Below are positions 16,922-25,408 of a DNA stretch of 64,000 nucleotides, in pieces. The stretch is from the NCBI RefSeq assembly GCF_003429005.1, contig NZ_QVQV01000001.1, forward strand, positions 1,478,141 to 1,542,140. The letters run 5' to 3'. The translations under genes were made by a program, and so were the position numbers. This DNA comes from Paraburkholderia sp. DHOC27. Lineage in GTDB: Bacteria > Pseudomonadota > Gammaproteobacteria > Burkholderiales > Burkholderiaceae. Numbering within the stretch: position 1 is the stretch's first letter; every line of letters starts with the position of its first letter. The notes beneath the pieces are model-generated. The model saw nothing but the letters and a program-made list of their open reading frames with translations, ran no database searches and was not told the origin of the DNA.

Positions 16922-17682
16922 GCGTCGCGCTGGATGCCGGCGCCTGGGCGGGCAACGACGACGTGCGATGGGCCGCCGATGCGCGTTTTGCGGTGTACTA
17001 CGCGCCGTCCCGCGTTTCGCCCTGGTGGCAGGCGGGCTGTGAATGGCTGGGTGGCGACGTGGAAACAGGCGCGGCATATACCGCGCCGCAGCCGCCCGCT
17101 GTGGCACGCACGGTTGCAGAGTTGACGCAGGCGCCGCGCCGTTACGGCTGGCATGGCACGCTGGTCGCGCCCTTTCGTCTGGCTGACGGCGTGAGTTCGC
17201 GCGCCGTGCTGGACGAAGCGCGCAACTGGGCTCACGACCAGACACCCTTCGTACTACCCGTTGAAGCTGCCACGCTCGGTGACTTCGTCGCGCTACGGCC
17301 AGCCGAAACGGACGGCGAAACAGCCATGCGTGCGCTCGCAGCGAGCGCGTTGCGAACGCTGGGCGATTTGCGCGCGAGGCCTTCCGCCGACGATCTGGGC
17401 CGCCGGCTCGCCGCGCCGTTGACCGAGCGCCAGCGCAGCTTGCTGATCGAATGGGGCTATCCGTACGTGTTCGACGAGTTTCGCTTCCACATGACGCTGT
17501 CCAGTTCGCTCGACGGCGCCGAGGAGCGCGCGGCGCTGGTCGCCTGGTGGCAGGCGCGGATCGCGGAGCTGGGCGCGCTCGTCATCGACAGTGCTGCGCT
17601 CTTCGTCGAACCGGCCCCAGGTCAACCATTCGTGCTGTGGCAACGCCTGCCGTTTCATGCAGACAAGGTGGAGACGCCATGA
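16918..17682 (+). CDS. DUF1045 protein, 2H-phosphoesterase-type, phosphonate cluster
   Basis: 254 residues, the family often annotated as phosphonate metabolism protein. Two H-x-T signatures of the 2H phosphoesterase superfamily are visible: H79-G-T81 (WHGTLVAPF) and H191-M-T193 (FHMTLSSS). Members of that superfamily hydrolyse cyclic phosphodiesters or related bonds. It sits between phnF and phnN with ATGA overlaps on both sides, and no phnP (the metallo-beta-lactamase-fold cyclic phosphodiesterase that opens phosphoribosyl-1,2-cyclic phosphate) is present in either phn locus here. I infer that this protein may do the PhnP step; the family assignment is firm, the role is not. Confidence 0.85.
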   Translation: MSVALDAGAWAGNDDVRWAADARFAVYYAPSRVSPWWQAGCEWLGGDVETGAAYTAPQPPAVARTVAELTQAPRRYGWHGTLVAPFRLADGVSSRAVLDEARNWAHDQTPFVLPVEAATLGDFVALRPAETDGETAMRALAASALRTLGDLRARPSADDLGRRLAAPLTERQRSLLIEWGYPYVFDEFRFHMTLSSSLDGAEERAALVAWWQARIAELGALVIDSAALFVEPAPGQPFVLWQRLPFHADKVETP

Positions 17683-18236
17683 AGGGCCGTTTGATCTATG
17701 TGATGGGGCCGTCCGGTGCAGGCAAGGATGCGCTGCTCGGATTCGCCCGGCAGCGCGTCACGCAGGAGCCTGTTCTGTTCGCGCATCGTTACATCACGCG
17801 GCCTAGCGGCAACGGCGAAGACCACGTCGCGCTGACGGACGAAGAGTTCGCGGCGCGCTCCGCGTTGGGACTGTTTGCACTGGAATGGTCGAGCCACGGT
17901 TTGCGCTATGGCATCGGCGTCGAACTGGATGCGTGGCTCGAGCGAGGCTGCACGGTGGTCGTCAACGGCTCGCGTCAGCATCTGCAACACGCGCTGCAAC
18001 GCTATCCGTTCATGGATGTGGTGCATGTCGAAGCCGCGCCAGAAGTGCTGGCGGCGCGCCTCGGCTCGCGGGCCCGCGAGACCGCGGAGCAGGTGGCCGC
18101 GAGGCTCGCCCGGCAAGCGCCGTTCTCGTTGCCCGCTGGCGTGCGCTTGACGCGGATCGACAATTCCGGCGCGCTCGAAGACGCGGGGCGCGTGTTCGTG
18201 GACGTGGTGCGGGGCGCGGCGGGTTTCGGGGTTTAA
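17679..18236 (+). CDS. phnN: PhnN, ribose 1,5-bisphosphokinase
   Basis: Converts ribose 1,5-bisphosphate to PRPP, recycling the sugar left after C-P bond cleavage. 185 residues, guanylate-kinase-like P-loop at residues 10-17 (GPSGAGKD), with RYITRPSGNGEDHVALT and ALEWSSHGLRYGIG typical of PhnN. The ATG at 17679 overlaps the preceding stop codon (ATGA), so the upstream part of the open frame is rejected. Last gene of the phnF operon. Confidence 0.93.
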   Translation: MKGRLIYVMGPSGAGKDALLGFARQRVTQEPVLFAHRYITRPSGNGEDHVALTDEEFAARSALGLFALEWSSHGLRYGIGVELDAWLERGCTVVVNGSRQHLQHALQRYPFMDVVHVEAAPEVLAARLGSRARETAEQVAARLARQAPFSLPAGVRLTRIDNSGALEDAGRVFVDVVRGAAGFGV

Positions 18237-18288
18237 AAGCCGCTCAGGCGCTTGAGTCAGCAGAACCGCCGCGAGCTTCGCCCCCGTG

Positions 18289-19113
18289 TCACCCTCGCCG
18301 TGCCACCAGATCCGACACGTTTTGCGCGGCTTGCTGCAGCGGTTCGAGAAACGCCTTCACCATCTGCCTGGCCGAATTGCGCTGTGCGTTGCCGCTGATG
18401 TTCATGGCGGCGATCACGCGTCCTTGCCGGTTGCGAATCGGCGCGGACAGCGAAATCAGACCGCCTTCCAGTTCCTGATCGACGATGGCCCAGCCCTGGC
18501 GGCGCACCTGGGCCAGCACTTTCTTCAGCTCTTCCTTATCCGTGATGGTGCGCGGCGTGTGCGCATAGAGCGGCGCGGAATTGAGCGTGGCGTCGAGCGT
18601 TTCGTCGTCGAGCGCGGCGAGCAGCACGCGGCCCATCGACGTGCAGTACGCCGGCAAGCGGCTGCCAATCGACAGGTTGATGGTCATGATCTTGTGGGTC
18701 GGCACGCGCAGCACGTAGACGATCTCCGTACGATCCAGCACCGCGGCGGAACAGCTTTCATGCACCTGGGCCACCAGTTCTTCCATCACCGGCTCGGCGA
18801 GATTCCAGAACGGCATCGAGGTCAGATACGCAAAGCCGAGATCGAGAATCTTGGGCGTGAGGCGGAACAGACGTCCTTCCGCTTCGACATACCCGAGCGT
18901 CTGCAAGGTCAGCAGAATGCGCCGCGCGCCCGCGCGCGTGAGGCCGGTGGCGGCGGCCACGTCGGTGAGCGTCTGCTCGGGGCGCTGCGCGTTGAACGCG
19001 CGAATCACCGCGAGGCCACGCGCAAACGACTGCACGTAGGAATCGCCCGGCCGGTCCGGCGCGTCGGCGGCGCTGGCCGGATCATCGGGAGACGCTTGGG
19101 AGACTTTGCTCAT
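18289..19113 (-). CDS. IclR-family regulator (PcaR/PobR branch)
   Basis: 274 residues: an acidic/Pro-rich N-terminal tail, winged HTH near residues 30-85 (FARGLAVIRAFNAQRPEQTLTDVAAATGLTRAGARRILLTLQTLG), then the IclR effector domain (CSAAVLDRTEIVYVLRVP, LPAYCTSMGRVLLA). The HTH and the SYVQSFARGL opening are like the protocatechuate regulators PcaR/PcaU. A pcaF-type thiolase with a PcaR-like box lies 6 kb away but with an unrelated operon in between, so regulation of that gene is possible, not shown. Transcribed away from the tetronate operon. Confidence 0.85.
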   Translation of the reverse strand: MSKVSQASPDDPASAADAPDRPGDSYVQSFARGLAVIRAFNAQRPEQTLTDVAAATGLTRAGARRILLTLQTLGYVEAEGRLFRLTPKILDLGFAYLTSMPFWNLAEPVMEELVAQVHESCSAAVLDRTEIVYVLRVPTHKIMTINLSIGSRLPAYCTSMGRVLLAALDDETLDATLNSAPLYAHTPRTITDKEELKKVLAQVRRQGWAIVDQELEGGLISLSAPIRNRQGRVIAAMNISGNAQRNSARQMVKAFLEPLQQAAQNVSDLVARRG

Positions 19114-19480
19114 CGAGACTCTTCGGGATTGCGTGAAATGGCGGGCTGACCTGTGTGCTGCTGCGTGACCCGTTGCTCCTCGTGCTGCCTGGGATCACGT
19201 CGTGCATGACGCGCGGCGCGAACCACCCGCAGACCACATGCAGGCACGCGGAAAGCCGTGAAGATAGCTTATGCCCTGCGTTTCGCCAACCTTGCCGAAT
19301 TTCGCGCGGGGCTCGCGGCCGCTGTTCAGGTGACGACCCGCCGCGCTGCCACGATGCGGCAGGAGGCCGTCATTACCCCGTCTCGCCTGTCCGTCAAAGC
19401 AACCGCACCAGGGTTTTGCTGGATGCAAGCGTTGCGCTAAATTTGTATGATGACCCGATCACCTGACTAATCGAGCCAGC
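19114..19480. other. Divergent intergenic region, IclR gene and tetronate operon
   Basis: 367 bp that must contain both promoters. The only motif I can point to is atttgtatgatgac at 19441-19454, close to the GntR start and similar to the spacer motif at 7439-7452; it could be an autoregulatory FCD-type half-site. No gene is supported. Confidence 0.45.
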
Positions 19481-20185
19481 ATGTTCGAGAAGATTCCCGC
19501 CCGCGCGTTGAGCGACACGGTGGCCCAGCAACTGCTCAAGCAGATCGACAAAGGCGCCTTTGCGCGCGGCGCCAAGCTGCCGACCGAGGCGGTGCTGGCG
19601 GAGCAGTTCGGCGTGAGCCGCACGGTCATCCGCGAGGCGATTTCGCGGCTGAAAAACGAGGGTGTCGTCGAACCGCGTCAGGGAAGCGGCGTGTTTATCG
19701 CCGGGCACGGCACGATCAGGCCGCTGCGCATCGACTACGCGGAAGCCGTCGAGGCCGGATCGGTGCTGCAGATTCTGGCGCTGCGCCGCGCCATCGAAGC
19801 CGAGGTGGCCTCCGAAGCCGCGATGCACCGCAGCGACGCCGACATGCTGTCAATCGAGACCGCGCTCGCGGAGATCGACGCGGCCGCCGCCGCAGGCGAG
19901 GACGGCGTGGCGGAAGACGTGGCCTTTCATCGCGCCATCGCCGCGGCAACCGGCAATCCTTATTTCCTCAAGACCCTGACGTTCCTGAACCAATATCTGG
20001 AGGCAGGAACCATGATCACGCGTCGCAACGAGGCACTGCGCGAGGACTTTTCACGTCAGGTGCGCGAAGAGCACGCGGCGATCGCCGCCGCGATTCGCGC
20101 GCGAGATCCAATGGCCGCGCGCAACGCGGCCTGCACGCATATGTATAACGCTGCGCGCCGTTTGTCGGAGGCGGGCATCTGTTGA
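19481..20185 (+). CDS. GntR-family regulator, FCD subfamily, of the tetronate operon
   Basis: 234 residues. Winged HTH (GAFARGAKLPTEAVLAEQFGVSRTVIREAISRL, residues ~25-57) and FCD domain with its helical metal-binding pattern (EDVAFHRAIAAATGN, REEHAAIAAAI, NAACTHMYNAARR). The arrangement (LPTE, then SRTVIREA) is like the FadR/LldR type. It is the first gene before ltnD-otnK-otnC-otnI-denD on the same strand, 65 bp upstream of ltnD, and is the obvious operon regulator; the effector would be a tetronate or intermediate. Confidence 0.88.
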   Translation: MFEKIPARALSDTVAQQLLKQIDKGAFARGAKLPTEAVLAEQFGVSRTVIREAISRLKNEGVVEPRQGSGVFIAGHGTIRPLRIDYAEAVEAGSVLQILALRRAIEAEVASEAAMHRSDADMLSIETALAEIDAAAAAGEDGVAEDVAFHRAIAAATGNPYFLKTLTFLNQYLEAGTMITRRNEALREDFSRQVREEHAAIAAAIRARDPMAARNAACTHMYNAARRLSEAGIC

Positions 20186-20250
20186 GCGGCAGACCCAGCG
20201 GCGGGTGCGGAACCTCGAAACGTCGTTGCGGATTCGATCAGGAGCGAAGC

Positions 20251-21144
20251 ATGTCGAGAAACGTGGGAGTGATTGGCCTCGGCGCGATGGGACTGGGCGT
20301 GGCCCGTTCACTATTGCGGGCCGGGTTTCGGGTGCATGCCTGCGATCTGCGCCGCGCCGTGCTGGACAATTTCGCCGCGGAAGGCGGCGTGGCCTGCGCG
20401 AATCCCGCTGAACTGGGCGCGCAATGCGAAGTGGTGATCACGGTGGTGGTCAACGCGGCGCAGACGGAAAGCGTGTTGTTCGGTGAGCACGGCGCAGTGG
20501 CCAGCATGAAACCGGGTAGCGTCGTGATTGCGAGCGCAACGGTCGCGCCGGACTTCGCGATCGCACTCGGACAGCGCGTCGAAGCGGCCGGTTTGCAGAT
20601 GCTCGATGCGCCGCTCTCGGGTGGCGCGGCGCGTGCGGCATCCGGCGAGATGACCATGATGACGTCCGGCCCTGCCGCCGCGTATGCCGCGTGCGAGGAC
20701 GTGCTGACGGCGATCGCCGGCAAGGTCTACCGGCTCAGCGATGCGCACGGCGCGGGCTCGAAAGTGAAGATCATCAATCAGTTGCTGGCCGGCGTGCATA
20801 TCGCAGCGGCTGCGGAAGCGCTGGCGCTGGGTTTGCGCGAAGGCGTCGACGCGGAGGCACTGTATGACGTAATCACGCACAGCGCCGGCAATTCGTGGAT
20901 GTTCGAAAACCGCGTGCCGCATATCCTGAAGGGCGATTACACGCCGCTCTCGGCGGTGGATATCTTCGTCAAGGATCTGGGACTCGTGCTCGATACGGCG
21001 CGTCGCTCGAAATTCCCGCTGCCCTTGTCGGCGGCGGCGCATCAGATGTTCATGATGGCGTCGTCGGCGGGGCACGGCGGCGAGGACGATGCCGCGGTGA
21101 TCAAGATTTTCCCCGGCATCGACATTCCGGCTTCAAAGTCATGA
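20251..21144 (+). CDS. ltnD: L-threonate dehydrogenase (beta-hydroxyacid dehydrogenase family)
   Basis: Oxidises L-threonate to 2-oxo-tetronate with NAD. 297 residues from the ATG at 20251 (GGAGCGAAGC upstream). N-terminal Rossmann motif GVIGLGAMGLGVARS, substrate-binding DAPLSGGAARAASGEM, and the catalytic Lys segment GAGSKVKIINQLL. The assignment to LtnD rather than 3-hydroxyisobutyrate or tartronate semialdehyde reductase rests on the following otnK, otnC and otnI genes. Confidence 0.87.
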   Translation: MSRNVGVIGLGAMGLGVARSLLRAGFRVHACDLRRAVLDNFAAEGGVACANPAELGAQCEVVITVVVNAAQTESVLFGEHGAVASMKPGSVVIASATVAPDFAIALGQRVEAAGLQMLDAPLSGGAARAASGEMTMMTSGPAAAYAACEDVLTAIAGKVYRLSDAHGAGSKVKIINQLLAGVHIAAAAEALALGLREGVDAEALYDVITHSAGNSWMFENRVPHILKGDYTPLSAVDIFVKDLGLVLDTARRSKFPLPLSAAAHQMFMMASSAGHGGEDDAAVIKIFPGIDIPASKS

Positions 21145-21160
21145 GCGGAGCAGAGACGCT

Positions 21161-22477
21161 ATGACGAATTCCACGAAACGAGCCTTGCTCGGCTGCATTG
21201 CCGACGATTTCACCGGCGCAACGGATCTGGCCAACATGCTGGTGCGTGGCGGCATGCGTACCGTGCAGACCATCGGCGTGCCGCAGGGCGATGCGCCGCT
21301 CGAAGCGGACGCGCTGGTGGTGGCGCTCAAATCGCGCACCATCGCAGCGGCAGATGCCGTGAAGCAATCGCTGGCCGCGCTCGACTGGTTGCGCGCGCAA
21401 GGATGCCGGCAGTTCTTCTTCAAGTATTGCTCGACCTTCGATTCCACCGATGCGGGCAATATCGGTCCAGTGGCCGATGCGTTGCTCGATGCGCTGCCGC
21501 ATGCAAATACCGGCGCGTTCACGATTGCCTGTCCGGCTTTCCCCGAGAACGGCCGCACGATCTATCGCGGTCATCTGTTCGTGGGTGACGTGCCGTTGAA
21601 CGAGTCGGGCATGGAGCACCATCCTCTGACGCCGATGACCGACGCGAATCTCGTGCGCGTGTTGCAGCGACAGACCGCGTCCAAGGTAGGGCTGGTGCGC
21701 TACGACACGGTGGCGCGAGGACCGGCCGCCGTGCGTGAATCGTTCGACGCGTTACGTCGCGACGGCGTGCGCGTCGCCATCGCCGATGCGCTTTCCGACG
21801 CCGACCTCTACACGCTCGGCGAAGCCTGCGCCGATCTTGCGCTGATCACGGGCGGCTCGGGCATTGCCCTCGGCTTGCCGGAGAACTTCCGCCAGGCGGG
21901 CTTGCTGCCGGAAGCAGCGGACGCCGGCAAACTGCCGTCAGTCGAAGGCCATGCGGCGGTGCTGGCCGGCAGCGCGTCGAAGGCCACCAACGCGCAAGTC
22001 GCGGCATGGTGCGCCACGCGGCCCGCGTTCCGCATCGATCCGCTGGCGGTGGCGCGTGGCGAGCCGGTGGTCGATCAGGCGCTCGGCTTCGCGCGCGAGC
22101 AGTTGAGCCACGCACAAGCCATGTTGATCTACGCCACCGCCACGCCCGATGAAGTGAAGGCGGTGCAGCAGGCACTCGGCGTGGAAGCGGCGGGGCAACT
22201 GGTGGAACGTACGCTCGCGTCGATCGCGCGCGGCTTGCACGAACTCGGCGTGCGCAAGTTCGTGGTGGCGGGCGGCGAGACATCAGGAGCGGTCGTGCAG
22301 GCGCTCGACGTTCGCGCGCTGCGCATCGGCGCGCAGATCGATCCCGGTGTGCCCGCGACCGCGACGATTGCGACGCACGGCGAGGCGCCGCTTGCGCTGG
22401 CACTGAAGTCCGGCAATTTCGGCGGCCCCGATTTCTTCAGCAAGGCGCTGCGTCATCTGGACGGAGCCGCATCATGA
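21161..22477 (+). CDS. otnK: 3-oxo-tetronate kinase
   Basis: Phosphorylates 3-oxo-tetronate at O4. 438 residues of the four-carbon acid sugar kinase family (DUF1537): N-terminal substrate domain opening CIADDFTGATDLANML, FFKYCSTFDSTDAGNIG in the middle, and a C-terminal nucleotide-binding part with FVVAGGETSGAVVQAL and GNFGGPDFF. Lies 16 bp after ltnD, with its stop overlapping the otnC start (ATGA). Family and context together give a confident functional call. Confidence 0.92.
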   Translation: MTNSTKRALLGCIADDFTGATDLANMLVRGGMRTVQTIGVPQGDAPLEADALVVALKSRTIAAADAVKQSLAALDWLRAQGCRQFFFKYCSTFDSTDAGNIGPVADALLDALPHANTGAFTIACPAFPENGRTIYRGHLFVGDVPLNESGMEHHPLTPMTDANLVRVLQRQTASKVGLVRYDTVARGPAAVRESFDALRRDGVRVAIADALSDADLYTLGEACADLALITGGSGIALGLPENFRQAGLLPEAADAGKLPSVEGHAAVLAGSASKATNAQVAAWCATRPAFRIDPLAVARGEPVVDQALGFAREQLSHAQAMLIYATATPDEVKAVQQALGVEAAGQLVERTLASIARGLHELGVRKFVVAGGETSGAVVQALDVRALRIGAQIDPGVPATATIATHGEAPLALALKSGNFGGPDFFSKALRHLDGAAS

Positions 22478-23130
22478 GCGCGGTTAGCGTTTCAGGTGAC
22501 GAAGCACGGGTCCGCGAAGAGATCTGCACGGTTGGCGCGAGCCTGTATCAGCGCGGCTATACGGTGGGCACGGCGGGCAATATCAGCGCGCGTCTCGACG
22601 ATGGCTGGCTCATTACGCCAACCGATGCGTGCCTTGGCCGCCTGGATCCCGCCGCAATTGCGAAGGTCAACGCGGAGGGGCAGTTGGTGTCAGGCGGTCA
22701 GCCGTCGAAAACGCTGGCGCTGCATCGCGGCATCTATGCCAGCAATCCGCAGACGCGCGGCATCGTCCACACGCATTCGACGCATCTCGTGGCGTTGAGT
22801 CTCGCCGGTGTGTGGAGCGAGACCGATGTGCTGCCGCCCATCACGCCTTACTACGTGATGAAAGTGGGCCACATTCCGTTGATTCGCTACGAACGTCCGG
22901 GGGATCCCGAGGTCGCGCAACGCATCGCCGCGCTGGCCAACAGCGTGCGCGGCGTGCTGCTCGAACGGCTGGGTCCGGTGGTGTGGGAGCGGTCAGTGGC
23001 GCACGCGTCGTATGCACTCGAAGAGTTGGAAGAAACCGCGCGCCTGTGGCTGATGACGCAGCCGCGACCGGCGCCGCTGGATGACGCGGCAATCGACACC
23101 TTGCGCAAGGTATTCGGCGCGCGCTGGTGA
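22474..23130 (+). CDS. otnC: 3-oxo-tetronate 4-phosphate decarboxylase (class II aldolase family)
   Basis: Decarboxylates 3-oxo-tetronate 4-phosphate to dihydroxyacetone phosphate. 218 residues of the class II aldolase/adducin fold: GTAGNISARLDDGWLITPTDACLG binds phosphate and substrate, the HTHSTH motif provides metal-binding His, and a further His (VAHASYALEE) lies near the C-terminus. Coupled by ATGA overlap to otnK. Confidence 0.9.
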   Translation: MSAVSVSGDEARVREEICTVGASLYQRGYTVGTAGNISARLDDGWLITPTDACLGRLDPAAIAKVNAEGQLVSGGQPSKTLALHRGIYASNPQTRGIVHTHSTHLVALSLAGVWSETDVLPPITPYYVMKVGHIPLIRYERPGDPEVAQRIAALANSVRGVLLERLGPVVWERSVAHASYALEELEETARLWLMTQPRPAPLDDAAIDTLRKVFGARW

Positions 23131-23230
23131 GCCGCGCATTGCGAATGGATGCTGGCCCAGTGGTTTGTTCTCGAGGCTTAACTGATGCGCGATGCGCGTC
23201 GCGCTTCAACAATGAAAGGGAGGGGCTGCC

Positions 23231-24019
23231 ATGCCTCGTTTCGCTGCGAATCTGACCATGCTGTACAACGAACACGGCTTTCTGGATCGCTTCGCCGCCG
23301 CGGCGCGCGATGGTTTCAAGGCCGTGGAGTATCTGTTTCCCTACGACTTTCCTGCTTCGGAAATCAGGGCGCGTCTCGACGCCCACGACCTCACGCAGGC
23401 GCTGTTCAACGCGCCTCCGGGCGACTGGGCCGCGGGCGAACGCGGCATTGCCTCGTTGCCGGGGCGCGAGGACGAATTCCGGCGCGGCATCGAGCGCGCG
23501 TTGGAATACACGCGGGTGCTCGGCAATCGCAAGTTGCACGTGATGGCCGGCGTGCTCGGCGCGGATCAGTCGCGCGAGCGGCATCGGGCACTGTATATCG
23601 AGCACCTCGCCTACGCCGCGCGACTCGCGCAGGCAGATGACATCACGATCGTGATCGAACCGATCAATACGCGTGACATGCCCGGTTATCTGCTCAACCG
23701 GCAGGACGATGCGCAGGCTATCTGCGCGGAAATCGGCGCGCCGAATCTGAAAGTGCAGTTCGACTGTTACCACTGCCAGATCATGGAAGGCGACCTCACG
23801 AAGAAACTCGAACGCGACATGGCAGGCATCGGCCATATCCAGGTTGCGGGCGTGCCTGAACGGCACGAACCGGATAGCGGCGAAGTGAATTATCCCTACC
23901 TGTTCGACATCATCGACAAACTCGGTTACGACGGCTGGGTGGGCTGCGAATACTGGCCGCGTGCAGGCACGTCCGAAGGGCTGGCTTGGCTCAAGTCGTA
24001 TTTGCAGGGTAATGCGTGA
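23231..24019 (+). CDS. otnI: 2-oxo-tetronate isomerase (hydroxypyruvate isomerase family)
   Basis: Interconverts 2-oxo- and 3-oxo-tetronate. 262 residues, TIM-barrel xylose-isomerase-like protein with [30 protein letters not shown] and GWVGCEYWP as metal-ligand segments. ATG at 23231 follows GAAAGGGAGGG. The 100-bp gap from otnC contains no obvious terminator. Related to hydroxypyruvate isomerase Hyi; the operon decides the call. Confidence 0.9.
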   Translation: MPRFAANLTMLYNEHGFLDRFAAAARDGFKAVEYLFPYDFPASEIRARLDAHDLTQALFNAPPGDWAAGERGIASLPGREDEFRRGIERALEYTRVLGNRKLHVMAGVLGADQSRERHRALYIEHLAYAARLAQADDITIVIEPINTRDMPGYLLNRQDDAQAICAEIGAPNLKVQFDCYHCQIMEGDLTKKLERDMAGIGHIQVAGVPERHEPDSGEVNYPYLFDIIDKLGYDGWVGCEYWPRAGTSEGLAWLKSYLQGNA

Positions 24020-24068
24020 GCGAATCGCGTTTCGGCTTTGACAAACGATCTTCAGGATAACGAACGTT

Positions 24069-25049
24069 ATGAAAATACTGATCACGGGTGGTGCGGGTTT
24101 TCTCGGTCAACGCCTGGCGCGCGAACTGCTGGTGCGCGGCGAGGTGAAAGGGGTGGACGGCCAGCCGCAGACCATCACCGAGCTTGTGCTGCTCGACGTC
24201 GTGCCGGCCAGCGGTTTTACCGACAAGCGGGTGCGTGTTGAAACAGGCGACATTGCCGAGCGCAGTGTGCTGGAACGTTTGATCGACAGCGAGACGTCCG
24301 TGATTTTCCATCTGGCGGCGATTGTCAGCGGCCAGGCCGAAGCGGATTTCGATCTCGGCATGCGCATCAATCTCGATGCGTCGCGCGTGTTGCTGGAAGC
24401 GTGCCGCGCGCGTGGGCACCGGCCGCGGGTGGTGTTCACCAGTTCGGTCGCGGTGTATGGCGGCGACATGCCGGAGGTCGTGCAGAACGATACTGCGCTC
24501 AATCCGCAGTCGTCATATGGCACGCAGAAGGCGATCGCGGAACTGCTGCTGAACGATTACACGCGACGCGGTTTCGTCGACGGCCGGATCATGCGCTTGC
24601 CCACCATCAGCGTACGGCCGGGCAAGCCGAATGCGGCGGCGTCTTCGTTTGCGAGCGGCATCATTCGCGAACCATTGAATGGCGAAACGAGTGTGTGTCC
24701 GGTGGCGGGCAGCACGCGCGTGTGGCTGCTGTCGCCACGCAGGGCAATCGCTTCGCTGATCGCCGGACTCGAACTCGACGCCGCCTTGTTTGGCATGCAG
24801 CGGGCCTTGAATCTGCCCGGCATCTCGGTGAGCGTCGATGAAATGGTGGACGCCCTGCGCGAAGTGGCGGGCGATGAGGTGGCGAAGCGCGTCGAATGGA
24901 AGATGGATCCGCGCATCGACAAACTCGTCACCAGTTGGCCGGGAGCCTGGGATACGACGCGCGCGGAACGCCTCGGGCTGGTGGGCGAACGCAGTTTCGC
25001 GGATGTGATCCGCAGTTATATCGAGGACGAGCATATTCAGGTGCGTTGA
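24069..25049 (+). CDS. denD: D-erythronate dehydrogenase (extended SDR family)
   Basis: Oxidises D-erythronate to 2-oxo-tetronate, which enters the same OtnI-OtnK-OtnC route as L-threonate. 326 residues: Rossmann motif ITGGAGFLGQRLA, catalytic Ser/Tyr/Lys in TSSVAVYGG and SSYGTQKAIAE, and the R(M)RLPTISVRPGKPNAAAS pattern typical of DenD. Last gene of the operon; no transporter gene accompanies it. Confidence 0.9.
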   Translation: MKILITGGAGFLGQRLARELLVRGEVKGVDGQPQTITELVLLDVVPASGFTDKRVRVETGDIAERSVLERLIDSETSVIFHLAAIVSGQAEADFDLGMRINLDASRVLLEACRARGHRPRVVFTSSVAVYGGDMPEVVQNDTALNPQSSYGTQKAIAELLLNDYTRRGFVDGRIMRLPTISVRPGKPNAAASSFASGIIREPLNGETSVCPVAGSTRVWLLSPRRAIASLIAGLELDAALFGMQRALNLPGISVSVDEMVDALREVAGDEVAKRVEWKMDPRIDKLVTSWPGAWDTTRAERLGLVGERSFADVIRSYIEDEHIQVR

Positions 25050-25408
25050 AGCACCTGCTGCGTTTCTTCAGACCTTCGAAGGCACGCATTCCCCCTGCTG
25101 GTATTCCCTGACGGCTGGCTGCCACGCTTGACACACTTTCCCGCCCGCGCCTATCATCAGGCCTGAATGTTCGTTATTCGATCTAATGTTCGTATAAAGA
25201 ACAAATTGGACCTTGGCCTGAAAGCCGTTGCTGCTATCCTCGACCCGGGGTGTGGGCGTTCACGATGACGCCGTGGCAATGGTTTCGAGGCTCCCCACGC
25301 TTGCTGTGAGCGCCGCTGGTCACAGGCTGCCGTCCTGTTGCCGAACGTGCCCCTCGCGCCGGTTCGACTGGCGCCGCAAGCCGCGCAGTATTCAACTGGA
25401 GACATCAC
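25050..25408. other. Intergenic, promoter region of the thiolase gene
   Basis: 358 bp after denD. The notable part is 25165-25205, AT-richer than its surroundings, with two gttcgtt/gttcgta elements (see the PcaR-like box). No terminator with a T-run is seen and no gene is supported. Confidence 0.5.
25169..25183 (+). promoter_or_regulatory. PcaR-like box upstream of pcaF
   Basis: GTTCGTTATTCGATC matches 11 of 15 bases of the P. putida PcaR box as I recall it (GTTCGATAATCGCAC). A second related element, gttcgtataaagaac, follows at 25188-25202. IclR-type Pca regulators bind such repeated half-sites. Confidence 0.45.

Noticed and set aside
22841..24085. 414-codon minus-strand frame across otnC-otnI
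   Set aside because: Antisense to two recognisable enzymes and lacking any family pattern.
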